52,674 nt of DNA from Saprospiraceae bacterium (GTDB lineage: Bacteria; Bacteroidota; Bacteroidia; Chitinophagales; Saprospiraceae): positions 1 to 52,674 of the forward strand of contig JABARE010000048.1 in the NCBI GenBank assembly GCA_019187365.1, written 5' to 3'. Every line of letters begins with the position of its first letter. The stretch's first letter is position 1. Positions 6,728 through 15,562 of the stretch are shown piece after piece. The position numbers and the translations under genes are program-made. The notes under the pieces were generated by a model, which made no database searches, was not told where the DNA came from, and saw nothing but the letters and a program-made list of their open reading frames with translations.

Positions 6728-9700
6728 CCCTGCTTTTTGAGTCCCTGATAGTATTGTTCGACCAGGTTCCGGTAGAAAGGCCGGAGTTCCGGAGAGATTT
6801 GCTTGAACCATTCTATTTCTCCCTGGCGCTTTTTAATGTATTCCTCCAGGCCCGGGGGAAATTTCCGTTCAATATTCGTACCAGTTTCTGATTTTCGCTG
6901 CTCGTCCCATTCCCGCTCGCGTTCCGACCGGTCAGCCTCGAGCAGGCGCGTAGTGATCTCCTGCGTCCGCTTCAGCATTTCGTTGCTGAGTTGCTTGTTG
7001 ACCAGCTGCTTCTCAATGCGGTTCATTTCTTCTATGGCCTGACGTGCCTCCGATGAACCGTGACCGCTCTCGCTATTTTCCTTCTCGAGTTCCTGCAGCA
7101 TCTTTCGCAACTTGGCCTGCTTTGCTGCCAATTCTGCAAATTCCTTTGCCGTGCCCTGCTGACCACTGCGCATGCGCTCGAGTTGTTGCTGCATGCCCTT
7201 TTCAAGTCCCTTCATGCCCTCTGTAATCTTGTCGGCCGGTTTTCTTCCGCTTTTTCCCGAGCCGCTGGCCCCCGGGTTATTGCATGATTTGCTTCCCGGC
7301 TTCTTACACGATCCTCCCTTGCATTCCTTTTGCTTCTGATCCAGGGTTTCCGACAGCATCAGCGCCAGGTCGTTCATGTTCTTCATGATCCGTCCCTGGT
7401 TGTTGGCTGCATCGCCGGTACGACGCTCTTCGAGGTGCTTCAACCCGTCGCGGAAATTGTCGCCAATCTCCCCGACCTTGTCCATTACAAACGATTGTAT
7501 CTCCACCACGCGCTTGCTCAGCACGTCGAGTGTGTCTTCGACGATGCGAAAATTTTCTTTGATGCGAAACTGGTCCTGCACCAAACTTAGGTATTTTGGT
7601 GTCTGCGAATTCACGCGACCAAGCTCCTTCATGAGCAGCTCCTGGTCGAATGACAAGGCCACCAGGTTTTCCAGAAGCTGGCGCAACATCCGGGCGTCCT
7701 CCTCCGCCTGCTCCTGATCGGATTCCTGCATCTCCTGCTCCATTTGATCCGCCATCTCCTTCATCTTGCCGGAAGCTTCTTTCTGTTTCTTCGCCGCTTT
7801 CGATTTGCCCTCTTTTGAAGACTTGCCCAATTCCTGACTGGCATCCTTCATGTCCTTTTGGATGCCCTCCTGCTGGCCACTCCGGTCTTCCATTTTGCGG
7901 GGAGGCTTCAGCCCCTCATTCTTCTGTCGCAGCGAATCCTGCTTTTTCCCAAATTCATCTAATTGTTTCGAGAGCGAATCCTGCTGCTGCTTCAACGAAT
8001 CGGCGAGTTCCTTGTCACCCTCAGTTTTTTCAGAAAGCGATTCCTGCTTGTCTGCCATCTTCCTCAGGTCCGAGATCTGATCCTTGAGATTTTTCTCCAT
8101 CTCGAGCTGCTTAAACAATTCCAGCAGACGCTCCATCTCTTTTTCCAGGTCAACGCTTTTGCTTTCAAACTGCTCGGCCATCTTGAGGGTCTGCTCCTTG
8201 TTCAACTCGCTCATCAGTTGCTGGATCTGCTGCATGAGCTCTTTCATCTCCTGGCTTGCCGCTTCGTTAAAAAGTTTTTGCAACTGCTCCTGCTTTTCGC
8301 GGACGTTCTCGTCTTCGGGCTGCTGTTTCTGGATGTTTTCTCCCAGGCGCTTGTTGGCTTCCTCCAGCCGCTGCTGGATGCGCTGCTGGTCTTGCAACAT
8401 TTTTTCCAGCGACTGCTTGTGCTGCCACTCGAGGTCCTTTTTCTGACGAAGCTTGTTTTTAAAATCGCTCAGGCGTTCTCGCAATTTTTTTGCATCATCG
8501 ATGGCTTCACTCAGTTCATCTTTGATCGCCTCGTTGTTTGCCAATTCCTGTTGTGCGAGCTCTTCTTCTGAGACCTCGCGGTAGGTGTGCACTTCGCTTC
8601 GACTCGATTTGCTTCCGTTTACGCCGTCGTTATCCCAGACTTCAAAATAGTAATTTACCGATTCCCCTGGCTGCAGGTTCAACGTGCCGATGTCGAATAC
8701 GTGACGCACATCGCGCACCTTGGCAACGGTTTCAGCAGGCAGGGTAACACTTTTTTCCGCCTGTTCTGCTCCGCTTTTATCGCGTACCGCGTATTTGAAT
8801 AAAATCGTGCGAATGCCGTAATCATCAGAGGCCGTCCCGGCAAAATAGCGAAGCTTCCACTGGCTGCTGTCGATAAAAGGTTCTACGTCAATCTGCGGAT
8901 ATTTATCTTCGATGACGCGAACCTGGTAAACGATGGAGTCCGCATTCGGAAGCTGGTGATTCCTCAGGTACAGTGCGTATGCATCATCCTGTCGGAAACT
9001 GTGCGAAGCGCTGAAATCGCTTTCCCCCGAGCGCTGCAACGGCCGTGCAGCCTTTTCTCCCGAAAGGCGCATCGACATCTGGTCTGTGTGGATCGAACGG
9101 AAGGTCCAATGCACGCGCGTTCCTGCAGGGATAATGAGGTCGCCTGTATTCATTGCGGTTTCCCGCTTTTTGCCCGTGTAGGGCGGATATTCCAGCCGGA
9201 CCTCAAATTGTTCGATCAGGGGCTTCATCAACACCCTGAGTACGTACTCCGGAGAACTGACCGCCCCGGAAAAGATGTGAAAGGCTACGTCCCTTTGTAC
9301 GTTGCTAAAAGTATATTTAAACAATTCCGGCCCTTCTTTCTGCAAGCGGTATTGATACCCATCCCGGGCGATGAATGCTTCGGCGGGAATGGCAGTACCC
9401 TCAGAGCGCAGACGCAAGGTGAAATCGCCGTTTTGCTCGACTGCGAGGGTGTCGGTCTGCAATATAAAATGAAAGGGAGCCTCCCTTTCAAATTCGCGGT
9501 CAACCTGGATTAGGCGCTGGGTCGGTTTGTGGATCATTCCCGGGGCAAAGACCAGAAGGCTTGCCAGCAGCAGCAGCGGTCCGGCGGCATAGTGCAGGTA
9601 TTTGCGGTTGCGTTGCAGGTCGATGGCGTGCATAAAAGGCACCGGATGCAATTCCATGGATTTCTGGGCGATGCTGGCCTCGATTAGGCTGCGGTCGGAG

Positions 9701-10074
9701 TAGTTGACCGACTGCGCTTTGAGTTGCAGTACGTTGAGCAACTTATCCCTAACGTCGGAAAAATGCATGCCGATGATGCGTGCGGCTTCTTCGTGGGAAA
9801 TGAGTTTGCCAAGCCGGAAATAGTGAAGTGCGGGCCTGGCTACCCACCACCAGGCGGTGCCGGCAAATAGGGCCAGGTAGGAAATTCCCAAAACCGCACG
9901 GACACTCCGGCTGAAGTAAAACTGCCCCTCGAGAAAATTATAGGCCAGAAAAACCAGGGTCAGCAGCCCGATAAAATAAAGGCTGCCCCGTATTAACTGG
10001 TTGATGTAAAACTTTCGGGTAAACTGGTCAATCTTCAGGATCAGTTGTTCGTAATAGTTCTCTTTCCAGGCCAT
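6724..10074 (-). CDS. DUF4175-type membrane protein with long coiled coil
   Basis: A 1116-residue protein. Two or three hydrophobic segments near the N-terminus (about 28-80) and one near 150-175 anchor it. A middle part of beta-rich, probably periplasmic sequence follows (about 180-500). The second half is a very long Gln/Lys/Glu-rich coiled coil (about 500-1090) with low-complexity runs, ending EQYYQGLKKQG. This order fits the DUF4175 family of Bacteroidota, whose role is unknown. The frame also runs to a TTG at 10078-10080; I prefer the ATG at 10072-10074. An imperfect -7 box, CTATTTTG, lies about 25 bp upstream on the minus strand. It overlaps the RsbW-like gene by 4 bp, and the pair probably belongs to one transcript with ybeY-ATL. 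Confidence 0.75.
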   Translation of the reverse strand: MAWKENYYEQLILKIDQFTRKFYINQLIRGSLYFIGLLTLVFLAYNFLEGQFYFSRSVRAVLGISYLALFAGTAWWWVARPALHYFRLGKLISHEEAARIIGMHFSDVRDKLLNVLQLKAQSVNYSDRSLIEASIAQKSMELHPVPFMHAIDLQRNRKYLHYAAGPLLLLASLLVFAPGMIHKPTQRLIQVDREFEREAPFHFILQTDTLAVEQNGDFTLRLRSEGTAIPAEAFIARDGYQYRLQKEGPELFKYTFSNVQRDVAFHIFSGAVSSPEYVLRVLMKPLIEQFEVRLEYPPYTGKKRETAMNTGDLIIPAGTRVHWTFRSIHTDQMSMRLSGEKAARPLQRSGESDFSASHSFRQDDAYALYLRNHQLPNADSIVYQVRVIEDKYPQIDVEPFIDSSQWKLRYFAGTASDDYGIRTILFKYAVRDKSGAEQAEKSVTLPAETVAKVRDVRHVFDIGTLNLQPGESVNYYFEVWDNDGVNGSKSSRSEVHTYREVSEEELAQQELANNEAIKDELSEAIDDAKKLRERLSDFKNKLRQKKDLEWQHKQSLEKMLQDQQRIQQRLEEANKRLGENIQKQQPEDENVREKQEQLQKLFNEAASQEMKELMQQIQQLMSELNKEQTLKMAEQFESKSVDLEKEMERLLELFKQLEMEKNLKDQISDLRKMADKQESLSEKTEGDKELADSLKQQQDSLSKQLDEFGKKQDSLRQKNEGLKPPRKMEDRSGQQEGIQKDMKDASQELGKSSKEGKSKAAKKQKEASGKMKEMADQMEQEMQESDQEQAEEDARMLRQLLENLVALSFDQELLMKELGRVNSQTPKYLSLVQDQFRIKENFRIVEDTLDVLSKRVVEIQSFVMDKVGEIGDNFRDGLKHLEERRTGDAANNQGRIMKNMNDLALMLSETLDQKQKECKGGSCKKPGSKSCNNPGASGSGKSGRKPADKITEGMKGLEKGMQQQLERMRSGQQGTAKEFAELAAKQAKLRKMLQELEKENSESGHGSSEARQAIEEMNRIEKQLVNKQLSNEMLKRTQEITTRLLEADRSEREREWDEQRKSETGTNIERKFPPGLEEYIKKRQGEIEWFKQISPELRPFYRNLVEQYYQGLKKQG

Positions 10075-10171
10075 CACCAAGTGTTCAATTTAATAAAACG
10101 CAAAATAGCAGAAAATAATTTCAGCCCGCCCTGCCGGAATCCTTTGAAAACAACGGGGTTCCGACAAAGGT

Positions 10172-10987
10172 TCAGGTCGAAATCCCGTAGGTGCGCAGGG
10201 CATCGTTGAGCGATACCTTCTTGTCGGTAGACTCCTTTCGCTGTCCGATGATCAAAGCGCATGGAACCTGAAATTCTCCAGCCGGGAAGCGCTTGGGATA
10301 GGTCCCCGGGATGACTACCGATCTTGGGGGTACGTAGCCCTGATATTTGCGCGGCTCATCTCCGGTGACATCCAGGATGTGGGTCGAAGCGGTAATGACG
10401 ACGTTAGCTCCCAGTACGGCTTCGCGCCCGATGCGGGCGCCCTCGACGATGATGCAACGCGAACCGATGAAGGCGTTGTCTTCAATGATATTGGGCTGGG
10501 CCTGAGGGGGTTCGAGAACACCTCCGACTCCCACGCCGCCTGCGAGGTGTACGTTTCGGCCGATTTGTGCACAGGAACCTACCGTTGCCCAGGTATCGAC
10601 CATGGTGCCACTGCCCACCCAGGCCCCTATGTTTACGTAGCTGGGCATCAGGATGGCTCCCGGCTCGATGAACGAGCCGTAACGGGCTATGGCATGGGGA
10701 ACTGCGCGGATGCCCAGGGCTTCAAACCCCCTTTTCGTGGGGATCTTATCGAAAAATTCGAGATCCCCTGCACGGATCACGCGGTTTTCACAGAGTGGGA
10801 AGTAAAGCAAAATGGCCTTTTTGACCCAGTCGTTGACGATCCAGCCGCTCTCCGCTTCCTCTGCTACGCGCAGCTTCCCGGTATCGAGCCGGGCAATGAC
10901 TTCTTCAACGGCTTCCCTGTAGGGGGCCTCTCGAAGCAGGGCGCGATCCTCCCAGGCTGAATCTATGTGTTGTCTAAGGGCGTCCAT
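10172..10987 (-). CDS. dapD: 2,3,4,5-tetrahydropyridine-2,6-dicarboxylate N-succinyltransferase
   Basis: A 271-residue protein, the usual length for DapD, which succinylates tetrahydrodipicolinate in the succinylase branch of diaminopimelate/lysine synthesis. It has the N-terminal helical domain (MDALRQHIDSAWEDR) and a left-handed beta-helix of hexapeptide repeats from about 100 to 230 (PSYVNIGAWVGSGTMVDTWATVGSCAQIG, EDNAFIGSRCIIVEGARIG). The frame is open upstream to 11074, but that part overlaps the next gene; the ATG at 10985-10987 gives the normal N-terminus. It begins one base after the stop of the membrane-protein gene, so the two are cotranscribed. The product feeds peptidoglycan and lysine. 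Confidence 0.95.
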   Translation of the reverse strand: MDALRQHIDSAWEDRALLREAPYREAVEEVIARLDTGKLRVAEEAESGWIVNDWVKKAILLYFPLCENRVIRAGDLEFFDKIPTKRGFEALGIRAVPHAIARYGSFIEPGAILMPSYVNIGAWVGSGTMVDTWATVGSCAQIGRNVHLAGGVGVGGVLEPPQAQPNIIEDNAFIGSRCIIVEGARIGREAVLGANVVITASTHILDVTGDEPRKYQGYVPPRSVVIPGTYPKRFPAGEFQVPCALIIGQRKESTDKKVSLNDALRTYGIST

Positions 10988-10988
10988 A

Positions 10989-11657
10989 TCAAAATGTATA
11001 TGAAAATGCAAGTATAGCAGAAAGGCAGCCCACCGCCAAGCCGAGGTACCACTCCGAAGGCTTATGAGCTCCAAGCCATAAGCGGGTCAGGCCCACCCAT
11101 CCTGCCACAATCAGGGAAACGGCGATCACCGAATGCAGGTGGACTTCGGAAACCCCGGTCTCTGCAAACCGGAACCGGAGCACGCCATCCCCGGAATGCC
11201 CGGTCCTGATCAGCCACCATAGGGTGCAAAAAGCTCCCATGGCCACTCCGTGCAAGCTTATTTTGATAAGCGTGTTTGCAATAAAAGCCATGAATACCCC
11301 GACAATGGAAACCAGAATGGTTGCATTCATCAGAAGGGGGATGCCGGATTGGGATTTTAAATTGATCCACAACCAAAGATAAAATATCGCACAAATGATC
11401 ATGGGGATGAAGCGGTCATGACGCTCCGGCATATCCAAACGCTTCAACAAGCCTGTCAGCTTTAGCAGGCCCATGGCCACCGCCGGAATAAAACAGGTAT
11501 AGATGAAGATCAATACGACCAGGGTTGACTGTTCTGTCCAAACGGGCACTCCAAACAAATGCGGCTTAAGGCAAAGCAACAGGAACAATGCGGCGAAAAC
11601 CATCAGCAGGGGATGAAAGAGGTAAGCTGTGATCGTTACCAGCACGCGCATGAACAT
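10989..11657 (-). CDS. Conserved multi-spanning membrane protein, function unknown
   Basis: About 222 residues with six or seven hydrophobic helices (YLFHPLLMVFAALFLLLCL, STLVVLIFIYTCFIPAVAMGLL, FIPMIICAIFYLWLWI, ATILVSIVGVFMAFIANTLI, SVIAVSLIVAGWVGLT, LAVGCLSAILAFSYTF). A polar DMPERHDRFIP loop lies between helices two and three, and ISLHGVAMGAF is in the middle. The pattern resembles PAP2-like membrane phosphatase relatives found in Bacteroidota, but I see no full phosphatase signature. The start is ATG at 11655-11657, or two codons later. Its stop is one base before dapD, so the two genes form an operon. Confidence 0.7.
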   Translation of the reverse strand: MFMRVLVTITAYLFHPLLMVFAALFLLLCLKPHLFGVPVWTEQSTLVVLIFIYTCFIPAVAMGLLKLTGLLKRLDMPERHDRFIPMIICAIFYLWLWINLKSQSGIPLLMNATILVSIVGVFMAFIANTLIKISLHGVAMGAFCTLWWLIRTGHSGDGVLRFRFAETGVSEVHLHSVIAVSLIVAGWVGLTRLWLGAHKPSEWYLGLAVGCLSAILAFSYTF

Positions 11658-11783
11658 CTTAAAACAGTGTTTGCGTGCAAAGATAGCTGCCAACCGGCTG
11701 TTCTCGCGTCTGATCCCAACACCGGCAATCCACATACCTGGAGGCAGTCGCTCCGATGGGAACTCGCAAGAGCCTTTTCTTGT

Positions 11784-11791
11784 TATTTTTG
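11784..11791 (+). promoter_or_regulatory. -7 promoter box for the T9SS gene at 11811
   Basis: TATTTTTG, an exact TAnnTTTG match, 19 bp before the ATG at 11811, which would give a short leader. Confidence 0.5.
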
Positions 11792-11810
11792 TCTATTCAA
11801 CTATCCCTAC

Positions 11811-13241
11811 ATGAATAACAAGTATTCATTTGCCTTCTTCCTGCTTGTAGTCCTTCATCTCTCGGCGTTTGGGCAAAACGTCCGCCAAGAAGCCAGGCAA
11901 CTCATCGATGCCGGAAAACATTCCGGATTCCGCCAACTTCCCTATGAGGAAAAAATGGCCTGGCTCCATGCACAGCATCCCGGAAAATCCCCGGAAGTGC
12001 TCAAAATGCGCCTCGACAGTTTTGTTTTTTTCGACTCGACGCGGTTGATCCACTCGATCAGGGGGCTGTATGCCTACGACCTTGAGCAGCGCAATACCTT
12101 CTTCGAATTGCTGGTCCTCGACGAAGCCACAAAAATGTGGGTCGGGTTCATCAATGTGTATTACCGCTACGATGCCGCAAACCGGATCGCCGAAACCGGG
12201 GGAGGAGAATGGAACCCGGCAACAAGCCAATACGATCCCAGTACGCGGACCCTGCTCGAATACGACGGCGCAGGCTACCTGGTCAAAGATTCGACGGATG
12301 AATTTTCAAACGGCAACTGGGCTACCGTTCAAAAGACGGAATACGAACTTTCGAACGGGAAAGTTGTGCGCGAATTGGAATTTTGGAACGACGGCTCCAA
12401 ATGGAATTTTACCTACCAATACCATTACACCTATGATGTTGGCGGTAACTTAATCCGGGAAGATGGCTTCTATTGGGATGAAAGCTCCCTGCAATGGGTC
12501 AGCGAGTCTCGTACCGATTACACCTACAATGCGTCAGGAAAATTGCTTTCACAAACGGATTTGTCCTCGGATGGGGCAGGAAGTTTTGTGAATGAAAACA
12601 GGGTACTGGTCGACTACCACGCAAATGGGAAACCTGCTAACAGGATTTTTCAGATTTGGGACGAGGTCTCGTCTTCGTGGACCAACGATGAAAAAATGGA
12701 ACTCTCTTACGACGGCAATGCTAACCCGGATCGCATCCGCGTATTGAAATGGGACGATGCTGCGCCAGGCTGGGTCGAAAGTTCTTTATTCCTCACGCAA
12801 TACGACGCAGCCTTTCCAAAACAAAGGCTCATCCTGCCCTTGCTGGACTTGTTTAGCGCTCTTTTCCAGTTCGACATTTTTTTGGATGGTGCGGTCCGGC
12901 AGGTTCTCTTGTTTGAAGAGAAAACCCCTTCCGGCGAATGGGGCAACCGCAACCGGATTAGCTTTCATTACTCCAATCATGAAGTCGTTCGCACTGAAAA
13001 TCCCCGGTATCCATCTCTGGAAATATGGCCCAACCCCGCGACGGGGTCGGTATTTCTGGATATAAATGCTTACCCCAATGCAGACTATCGCATATGGGCC
13101 TCTTCAGGAAAACTGCTTCGAACCGGCAAGTTGCCTGCCAGCGGTTCCATTCCATTGGCCGGCCTGCCTTCCGGATCTCATATCCTGGAGGTTTTCGGCA
13201 GCGACGGAAGATCTAAAACTGCGGTCTTCATCGTGCGGTGA
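11811..13241 (+). CDS. Secreted protein with YD-like repeats and T9SS type A sorting domain
   Basis: A 476-residue exported protein. Signal peptide at about 1-20 (FAFFLLVVLHLSAFGQ). Residues about 100-390 contain repeated Tyr/Asp-rich units of the kind YDAANRI, YDGAGYLVKDS, YTYDVGGNLIRED, YTYNASGKLLSQTD and LSYDGNAN, alternating with phrases such as SSWTNDEK and APGWVES. These resemble YD/RHS-like beta-strand repeats. The last 75 residues (LEIWPNPATGSVFLDINAYPNADYRIW... GSHILEVFGSDG) are a T9SS type A C-terminal sorting domain, so the protein should be exported through the outer membrane and released or anchored. The start at 11811 is chosen because it gives a clean signal peptide and follows the -7 box. 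Ligand or role unknown. Confidence 0.8.
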   Translation: MNNKYSFAFFLLVVLHLSAFGQNVRQEARQLIDAGKHSGFRQLPYEEKMAWLHAQHPGKSPEVLKMRLDSFVFFDSTRLIHSIRGLYAYDLEQRNTFFELLVLDEATKMWVGFINVYYRYDAANRIAETGGGEWNPATSQYDPSTRTLLEYDGAGYLVKDSTDEFSNGNWATVQKTEYELSNGKVVRELEFWNDGSKWNFTYQYHYTYDVGGNLIREDGFYWDESSLQWVSESRTDYTYNASGKLLSQTDLSSDGAGSFVNENRVLVDYHANGKPANRIFQIWDEVSSSWTNDEKMELSYDGNANPDRIRVLKWDDAAPGWVESSLFLTQYDAAFPKQRLILPLLDLFSALFQFDIFLDGAVRQVLLFEEKTPSGEWGNRNRISFHYSNHEVVRTENPRYPSLEIWPNPATGSVFLDINAYPNADYRIWASSGKLLRTGKLPASGSIPLAGLPSGSHILEVFGSDGRSKTAVFIVR

Positions 13242-13309
13242 GTCCTGGTTTTTGGGTGTTCTCCGGTCGGTGTTGCGATTCTTTACAGTCTATCTTTAGC
13301 GCACTTTGA

Positions 13310-14446
13310 TCACCTGCGCTGGAGTGCGCGCCAGTTGCCATCCAGTTGATGGTTGGGATCAAATGCCTGCGTTTCGGTGAGCAGGTATTCACCGCGGTCG
13401 TTTACCCATGCATTGGAATATCCAGACGGCAACTGAACCTGGCTCTGCCCGTCCTGATAGCGGTCAACACCTCGCAGATAATCGCTGAATTGGGTGTTTG
13501 AACGCTCGTAGGCGCGTTGAGTTTGCCAGTAGCTGTCGGTAATGGATTGCGAGATTTGAGCACTGGTCTGACTAAATATCCTGCTGACTTCTCCCGCTGC
13601 AAAAATCCGGCGATACGATTCATCCGACAGGAATTGGACCAGCTGCATATAGCGGTTGTAAAAGGGAAGGTTCAATTTGCTGGAAGACTTCAGGGTCATG
13701 GCAATTTGACGGCTGTTTTCCAGTTTTCCCTGAGGAGCTTTGCAACTGTATATGCCATGAAAAGACCATATCACGCCACCCAGAGCAACAACGCCCTGTG
13801 AAAGAGAGTTGGTAAGTTCCAGTTGTGCATAAAATTCCTCTTCGACCGGTCCCTGATGGTCGTTGTAAGCTATCCGCATGAACCCCGACTGGGTCGTGGT
13901 CTGAAAATAGGTCCCGGAAATGTAATTGTCCCGTGGTCCGGATTGTGCAACCACTTTGGAATCGACTACGCGGAATCCGGTTTGGCCCCTTTGCTGTCCA
14001 ATGAAATCGCGCAGCGCCGACTGCACGTCCCTCGGTGGGGGATATCCCGATGTGCCCATAGGGCCCTGGCTGTACACAGATCGTACATCAGGATAAATCT
14101 GGACAGCAAGCGCACCCCCCGGATCCTGAAAAAGTCCCTGGTACCGCAAAGGCTGTGTTGCATCCTGGTAGTCCCAAAAAACCTGATCGCGAACCTGCCA
14201 ATGCTCTGGGATCAGGCAACTGACTGCCACGAGTCCCGTACCCTGGCGGTCAACGATGTCGTATCGCTTCAACCGCAGGTATTTTGCTGTTGGCTTTTGC
14301 GAATTTGTATTGCGATCACCCTCCGCTGTCACTCCCTGGTCAATATGTTGTAAATCGCCTTCGCCCTCTTGGCTGGCAGACGGCGCTCCACAGGCCATGA
14401 GCACTGAAATACCCCACAGGGTAAAGACTTTATTCAACGCATTCAT
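13310..14446 (-). CDS. Lipoprotein of unknown function
   Basis: A 378-residue protein with a lipoprotein signal (SVLMACG; lipobox LMAC, Cys at 19), then a Ser/Gln/Glu-rich linker. The body has no motif I can name with confidence. The C-terminal part (QSITDSYWQTQRAYERSNTQFSDYLRGVDRYQD... YSNAWVNDRGEYLLTETQAFDPN) is a recognisable conserved tail that I recall in secreted proteins of several phyla, without a known role. A TATATTTA near-match to the -7 box lies at 14462-14469 on the minus strand. It converges with the T9SS gene at 13241 across 68 bp with no obvious terminator. Confidence 0.7.
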   Translation of the reverse strand: MNALNKVFTLWGISVLMACGAPSASQEGEGDLQHIDQGVTAEGDRNTNSQKPTAKYLRLKRYDIVDRQGTGLVAVSCLIPEHWQVRDQVFWDYQDATQPLRYQGLFQDPGGALAVQIYPDVRSVYSQGPMGTSGYPPPRDVQSALRDFIGQQRGQTGFRVVDSKVVAQSGPRDNYISGTYFQTTTQSGFMRIAYNDHQGPVEEEFYAQLELTNSLSQGVVALGGVIWSFHGIYSCKAPQGKLENSRQIAMTLKSSSKLNLPFYNRYMQLVQFLSDESYRRIFAAGEVSRIFSQTSAQISQSITDSYWQTQRAYERSNTQFSDYLRGVDRYQDGQSQVQLPSGYSNAWVNDRGEYLLTETQAFDPNHQLDGNWRALQRR

Positions 14447-14553
14447 GCTGGCATTTTCCTATAAATATATATGCTTTTCGCAACTATTTTGCAAGCTGTA
14501 CCCCATAATTTTCTGCAATGGACAAAAGAATTCTCCATTCACACGGCGGAAGT

Positions 14554-15441
14554 TTATAGAATGCGCATCCTCCTGAACCAAAGGTAGATGACCAAACCAA
14601 TGATGGCCATAAGGAGGAGGCTGTAGTAATATCCATTGACCCATTTCAATTCAGGCATGTGTTCAAAATTCATTCCGTAAATACCCACGATGAACGTCAG
14701 CGGCAGGAAGAATGCAGAAAAAATGGTGAGTACTTTCATTACGTCGTTGCTGCGCTTGGAAGTAATGGACAGATAGGTATTTAGCAAGGTGTGAGCGTCG
14801 TCGAGAATTTCCTCGTAAAGCAAGAGGGAATGCGTGAGCTCGTCGCGCAAATTCTGTAACTGCGTCTGATATTTTTCCCTGACATTTACCTGACTCATGA
14901 CGCTTTGTGTCAGCGTAAGGAGTTTTTTACCAATGCGGGCTTTGATCTTTTGGAAGTACAATTCTTCGAGCGGGATCTGCCCGTCACTTTTTAAAAAGAG
15001 GTTTCGCTCAAACCGGTCGATCAACTCGGACTGCGCCTCTACCGGTTCTCCAAAGGACAGGATCATTTGGTATGCAATGTCTAGGAATAGTTGTTGCGGG
15101 TGGTCGTAATCCCTCCGCTCGATTTGAAGGAAATGAAAGGCTTTCCTGTGCACGGTGATGAGGCGGTTCTCGTTGAGAAAAAAGGCGATCTTGTTGGATA
15201 GCTCTCCATGGCGCGTGATGCGTTCGCCTTTGGGGGCTGTGTAGGAACGCAGGATGATAAATGTGTACTTGTCGAGTCTTTCCATTTTTGGCAGGTGGCC
15301 GGGCTGCAGGCTGTCGAGCACGAGGTTCCAATCCAGCTCGTGTATGCCGGCAAACTCTTTGAGTTCCTGCTTCGATGGATTTGTAAGGTCTATCCAGCGA
15401 AATTTTTCGAATTCAATGACTTGTTGCGAAGAAGTTTGCAT
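14554..15441 (-). CDS. corA: CorA-family magnesium/divalent cation channel
   Basis: A 295-residue protein with the CorA layout. An N-terminal cytoplasmic alpha/beta domain is followed by a long helical stalk (about 130-235). Two C-terminal membrane helices (VLTIFSAFFLPLTFIVGIYGMNF and YYSLLLMAIIGLVIYLWF) flank the pore signature YGMNFEHMPEL (GMN at about 254-256). CorA pentamers conduct Mg2+ and sometimes Co2+/Ni2+ across the inner membrane. The protein ends with the basic RRMRIL tail typical of the family. It stands alone between the lipoprotein and copA, and a TATTTTAA near-match to the -7 box lies upstream on the minus strand. Confidence 0.93.
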   Translation of the reverse strand: MQTSSQQVIEFEKFRWIDLTNPSKQELKEFAGIHELDWNLVLDSLQPGHLPKMERLDKYTFIILRSYTAPKGERITRHGELSNKIAFFLNENRLITVHRKAFHFLQIERRDYDHPQQLFLDIAYQMILSFGEPVEAQSELIDRFERNLFLKSDGQIPLEELYFQKIKARIGKKLLTLTQSVMSQVNVREKYQTQLQNLRDELTHSLLLYEEILDDAHTLLNTYLSITSKRSNDVMKVLTIFSAFFLPLTFIVGIYGMNFEHMPELKWVNGYYYSLLLMAIIGLVIYLWFRRMRIL

Positions 15442-15562
15442 AAACGCCTGAGGTTTCGGAAAGCCTTAAAATACGGAGCTTAAATGTAAGCAAACACTTG
15501 CTTTCACCGGCGATTTGGCGAGCAAACAAAGAAAGTGATCCCTGCACCATTTGTTGCATTGG

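Noticed and set aside
7963..8571. 202-residue Leu/Phe-rich ORF opposite DUF4175
   Set aside because: Complement of the Gln/Lys-rich coiled coil; apparent hydrophobicity is a by-product of codon bias.
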